This document shows positions 61,685 through 64,000 of a stretch of 64,000 bases of DNA, piece by piece. The notes under the pieces were generated by a model. The model ran no database searches and was not told the DNA's origin. It was given only the letters and a program-made list of their open reading frames with translations. The first letter of the stretch is position 1; each line of letters opens with the position of its first letter. Source of the stretch: an uncultured Winogradskyella sp. Lineage in GTDB: Bacteria > Bacteroidota > Bacteroidia > Flavobacteriales > Flavobacteriaceae. Made by a program: the position numbers and the translations under genes. The DNA lies in NCBI RefSeq assembly GCF_947501905.1, contig NZ_CANMXL010000001.1, positions 310,001 to 374,000 of the forward strand, given 5' to 3'.

Positions 61685-63007
61685 CTATTCTGCGTTGTCT
61701 AAAAAGTCCTTAACACGCTCAGTTAGTTTATCTAAGAACGAGCGGCGCTCTTTCTGTACTTCGTTAACAACTTCTTTTATGTCTTCTTCACTAGCTTCAT
61801 TTTCATTTACAGTTTCTTCAACTGCTTCTTCTGCCATTTTTCGGTCTTGACGTTTTAAGCCATCCATCACCAAACCAACAGCAGTTGCAAATAGAGGACT
61901 TGCAATTTCTTCATCACTTCCTCCAGCTAAATGTTCGTTAGGATAACCGATTCTGGTATCCATTCCTGTAATATATTCTACTAATTGTTTTAAGTGTTTT
62001 AACTGACTTCCACCACCAGTTAAAACAATACCGGCAATTAATTTTTTCTTTTGTTCCTCGTGTCCGTAGTTTTTTATTTCTACATAAACCTGCTCTATGA
62101 TTTCTACGACTCTTGCATGAATAATTTTAGACAAGTTTTTCAACGTAATCTCTTTTGGGTCACGACCTCTTAAGCCAGGAATAGACACTATTTCATTGTC
62201 TTTATTTTCTCCAGGCCAGGCTGAACCGAATTTCATTTTTAATAATTCCGCTTGCTTTTCTATTATCGAGCAACCTTCCTTGATGTCTTCAGTAATAACA
62301 TTACCTCCAAAAGGAATTACTGCAGTATGGCGAATAATACCATCTTTAAAAACTGCCAAATCTGTTGTTCCACCACCTATATCAATCAACGCGACACCTG
62401 CTTCTTTTTCTTCTTGGCTCAATACTGCATTTGCAGAAGCTAAAGGTTCTAGTGTTATACCTTCTAATTCTAAATCCGAACTTTTTACACAGCGACCAAT
62501 GTTTCTTATTGAAGACACTTGACCAACTACAACATGAAAATTAGCCTCTAATCTCCCACCATACATCCCTATTGGTTCTTTGATTTCAGCTTGACCATCA
62601 ACTTTAAATTCTTGTGGTAGCACATGGATGATTTCTTCACCTGGAAGCATAACCAATTTGTGTACTTGGTTAATAAGTCTATCAATATCTGCTTCGTCAA
62701 TTACCAACTCAGAATTTGCTCTAGTGATGTAATCACTATGTTGTAAACTCCTGATGTGCTGTCCTGCAATACCAACAGTAACTTCTGATATTTTCTCAGA
62801 AGCAGCAGCTTCTGCCTCTTGAACAGCCTGCTGAATAGATTGAATTGTTTGCGTAATATTATTTACTACGCCACGATGCACACCTAAGCTTTTAGATTTT
62901 CCAACACCTAAAATTTCTACTTTCCCGTATTCATTTTTGCGGCCTATCATCGCCACAATCTTTGTGGTTCCAATATCTAATCCTACCGAAATATTATGCT
63001 CTTCCAT
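61685..63007 (-). CDS. ftsA: cell division protein FtsA
   Basis: 440 residues. Actin-like ATPase that tethers FtsZ to the membrane. VGLDIGTTKIVAMIG (phosphate 1), EITVGIAGQHI-type segment, VLPQEFKVDGQ, ALIDIGGGTTDLAVFKDG (phosphate 2), IVLTGGGSQLKHL (adenosine) and a C-terminal amphipathic helix (SFLDKLTERVKDFLDNA). A Glu-rich segment precedes the helix. 3 bases after ftsQ. Confidence 0.97.
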   Translation of the reverse strand: MEEHNISVGLDIGTTKIVAMIGRKNEYGKVEILGVGKSKSLGVHRGVVNNITQTIQSIQQAVQEAEAAASEKISEVTVGIAGQHIRSLQHSDYITRANSELVIDEADIDRLINQVHKLVMLPGEEIIHVLPQEFKVDGQAEIKEPIGMYGGRLEANFHVVVGQVSSIRNIGRCVKSSDLELEGITLEPLASANAVLSQEEKEAGVALIDIGGGTTDLAVFKDGIIRHTAVIPFGGNVITEDIKEGCSIIEKQAELLKMKFGSAWPGENKDNEIVSIPGLRGRDPKEITLKNLSKIIHARVVEIIEQVYVEIKNYGHEEQKKKLIAGIVLTGGGSQLKHLKQLVEYITGMDTRIGYPNEHLAGGSDEEIASPLFATAVGLVMDGLKRQDRKMAEEAVEETVNENEASEEDIKEVVNEVQKERRSFLDKLTERVKDFLDNAE

Positions 63008-63010
63008 AAT

Positions 63011-63730
63011 CTATTTTTTGGTGCATATCACTTGGTTATCAAACCTTAAGTTTACACTACTATACGTGTTTATTGTCTTATCCTTTATTGCTTTTTTATA
63101 AAAAGCCTTAAAATTATTTATCTTCTTATGAAGCTTATTTAGGCTTCCCATTTTTATGCTAAAATCGTATTTACGCAATCTTAGACTTATATTCTGATTT
63201 GCATCTTGACGGATTTCAATAACATGCTGTTTTAAAAATTCGTCTTCATCTACAACTCTAGCGATTTTATAAATTTTATCTAGCTTGGTTTTATAAACCG
63301 TACCTGTTACAAGTGGCACTCTCGCTGAATAATTTGCTGACAAAGGCATATAAGACCCTTCATCGTCTACATAATATGAAGCGTTTGTATGCACTCTTGC
63401 TATAGGTCTTTTTTGCTCGATTTCTGCTGAAAGCTCACCATTTACGGACATAAAGACCTCAGCATTTTTAACCATCGGATTAGAATTTAGGGCAGATTCT
63501 AATACATTCAAATCTATAATATCTTTTTTGTCGTTATTAAGACCACTCGGATTTTGTATTAACAATTTACTAACATTGTCATGTGTCAAAAATAGATTGT
63601 CAGAACCTACAAATTCTACATTAGGTTTAGCGATAACTCTAGACTTATTCCTAGCATTTGTAAATGCATACAAAAACCCTACTATCACTAGTAAAATCAA
63701 CACTTTTATGTAGCCATAATTAACTCGCAA
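63011..63730 (-). CDS. ftsQ: cell division protein FtsQ
   Basis: 239 residues from a TTG start; the only start codon between the in-frame stop and the membrane segment. N-terminal RVNYGYIKVLILLVIVGFLYAF membrane helix (about 6-24), then POTRA-type domain: VEFVGSDNLFLTHDNVSKLLIQN, LNVLESALNSNPMVKNAEVFMSVNGELSAEIEQKRPIARVH and YYVDDEGSYMPLS. Part of the FtsQBL divisome bridge. It overlaps murC by 11 bases (63720-63730). Confidence 0.92.
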   Translation of the reverse strand: MRVNYGYIKVLILLVIVGFLYAFTNARNKSRVIAKPNVEFVGSDNLFLTHDNVSKLLIQNPSGLNNDKKDIIDLNVLESALNSNPMVKNAEVFMSVNGELSAEIEQKRPIARVHTNASYYVDDEGSYMPLSANYSARVPLVTGTVYKTKLDKIYKIARVVDEDEFLKQHVIEIRQDANQNISLRLRKYDFSIKMGSLNKLHKKINNFKAFYKKAIKDKTINTYSSVNLRFDNQVICTKK

Positions 63731-64000
63731 TGCTCAATGCTTTTTTAATTGTTTTCACTTCTTCTCCGATATCACCAGCTCCAATAGTTAAAATAACCTT
63801 AGCGGAACTCGCTTTTATAGTTTTTACTAACTCTATTTTGCTAATTAATACTTTCTTAGGATTTGAAATTTTCTCTAATAACCATGAAGAATTTACACCT
63901 TCAATTGGTAATTCTCTTGCAGGATAAATGTCCAATAATACAATCTCATCAAACTGAGATAAGGCTTCTGCAAATTCATCAGCAAAATCTTTAGTTCTTG
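63720..64000 (-). CDS. murC: C-terminal part of UDP-N-acetylmuramate--L-alanine ligase
   Basis: Open on the minus strand from the window edge to the stop at 63720-63722; about 93 residues visible. The frame continues through DEFADE-type sequence into FDEIVLLDIYPARELPIEGV and ends VILTIGAGDIGEEVKTIKKALSIAS, which are the typical end of MurC. First step of peptide-stem assembly. The N-terminal part and start are beyond the window. Upstream of ftsQ in the usual order. Confidence 0.9.
   Translation of the reverse strand, partial: RTKDFADEFAEALSQFDEIVLLDIYPARELPIEGVNSSWLLEKISNPKKVLISKIELVKTIKASSAKVILTIGAGDIGEEVKTIKKALSIAS

Noticed and set aside
1-64000. CRISPR arrays, insertion sequences, prophage, or toxin-antitoxin and restriction systems
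   Set aside because: No regularly spaced repeats, transposase motifs, terminal inverted repeats, phage structural genes or defence gene motifs were seen.

Overview
This window looks like a chromosomal segment of a member of the Flavobacteriaceae (phylum Bacteroidota), probably marine. The evidence is low-GC DNA, promoters of the TAnnTTTG (-7) type typical of the phylum, type IX secretion (T9SS) sorting domains of both types A and B, a PorT homologue and a T9SS plug-type protein, a Na+-translocating NADH:quinone reductase, a menaquinone methyltransferase, a lipoprotein-type TamA (TamL) and a short primary sigma factor. Most genes are housekeeping. No prophage, insertion sequence, CRISPR array or integrative element was seen.

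Layout. 1-2994: the 3' end of one gene and three secreted proteins, one with a collagen-like Gly-Pro-X tract and one with a T9SS type B sorting domain. 3058-8097: M48 protease, ankyrin protein, gpmI, a small HAD phosphatase, map and a methyltransferase. 8100-18479: the respiratory sodium pump region, with nqrABCDEF on the minus strand, apbE for its covalent flavinylation, and four accessory or uncharacterised genes between and around them. 18665-30195: T9SS plug protein, PLP decarboxylase, apaG, papain-like protein, pruA, secreted lipase-like protein, rsmG, fatty acid desaturase, aminotransferase and two small membrane proteins. 30381-44431: trkH/trkA, ubiE-porT, trmH, tamL, fbaA, accD, rpsO and pnp.

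44483-50938 is the most accessory part. It holds two envelope proteins and a divergent HTH regulator with paired palindromes, then an ECF sigma factor followed by a protein joining an inner-membrane segment to an outer-membrane beta-barrel domain (a candidate dual membrane-spanning anti-sigma factor), with lipoproteins and a papain-like lipoprotein around it. 51033-54240 has rpoD, a BLUF photoreceptor translationally coupled to rpe, and wecB. 54439-57815 is a TPR histidine kinase/LytTR regulator pair flanked by two small orphan proteins on the same strand. The window ends with an M90 peptidase, tRNA-Arg(UCG), a YqeY-type protein and the end of the division cluster, ftsZ-ftsA-ftsQ-murC, read right to left.

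Functional links: apbE should load FMN onto NqrB and NqrC; ubiE makes the menaquinone that Nqr reduces; PorT and the plug protein serve the export route used by the type A and type B tagged proteins in the window. The strongest candidates for under-described biology are the ECF/trans-envelope anti-sigma locus, the TPR-kinase locus with its flanking small proteins, the collagen-like cluster, the 15-residue-repeat protein with its palindrome-flanked regulator, and the cysteine-motif protein beside nqrF. All names come from reading motifs; no database search was run.
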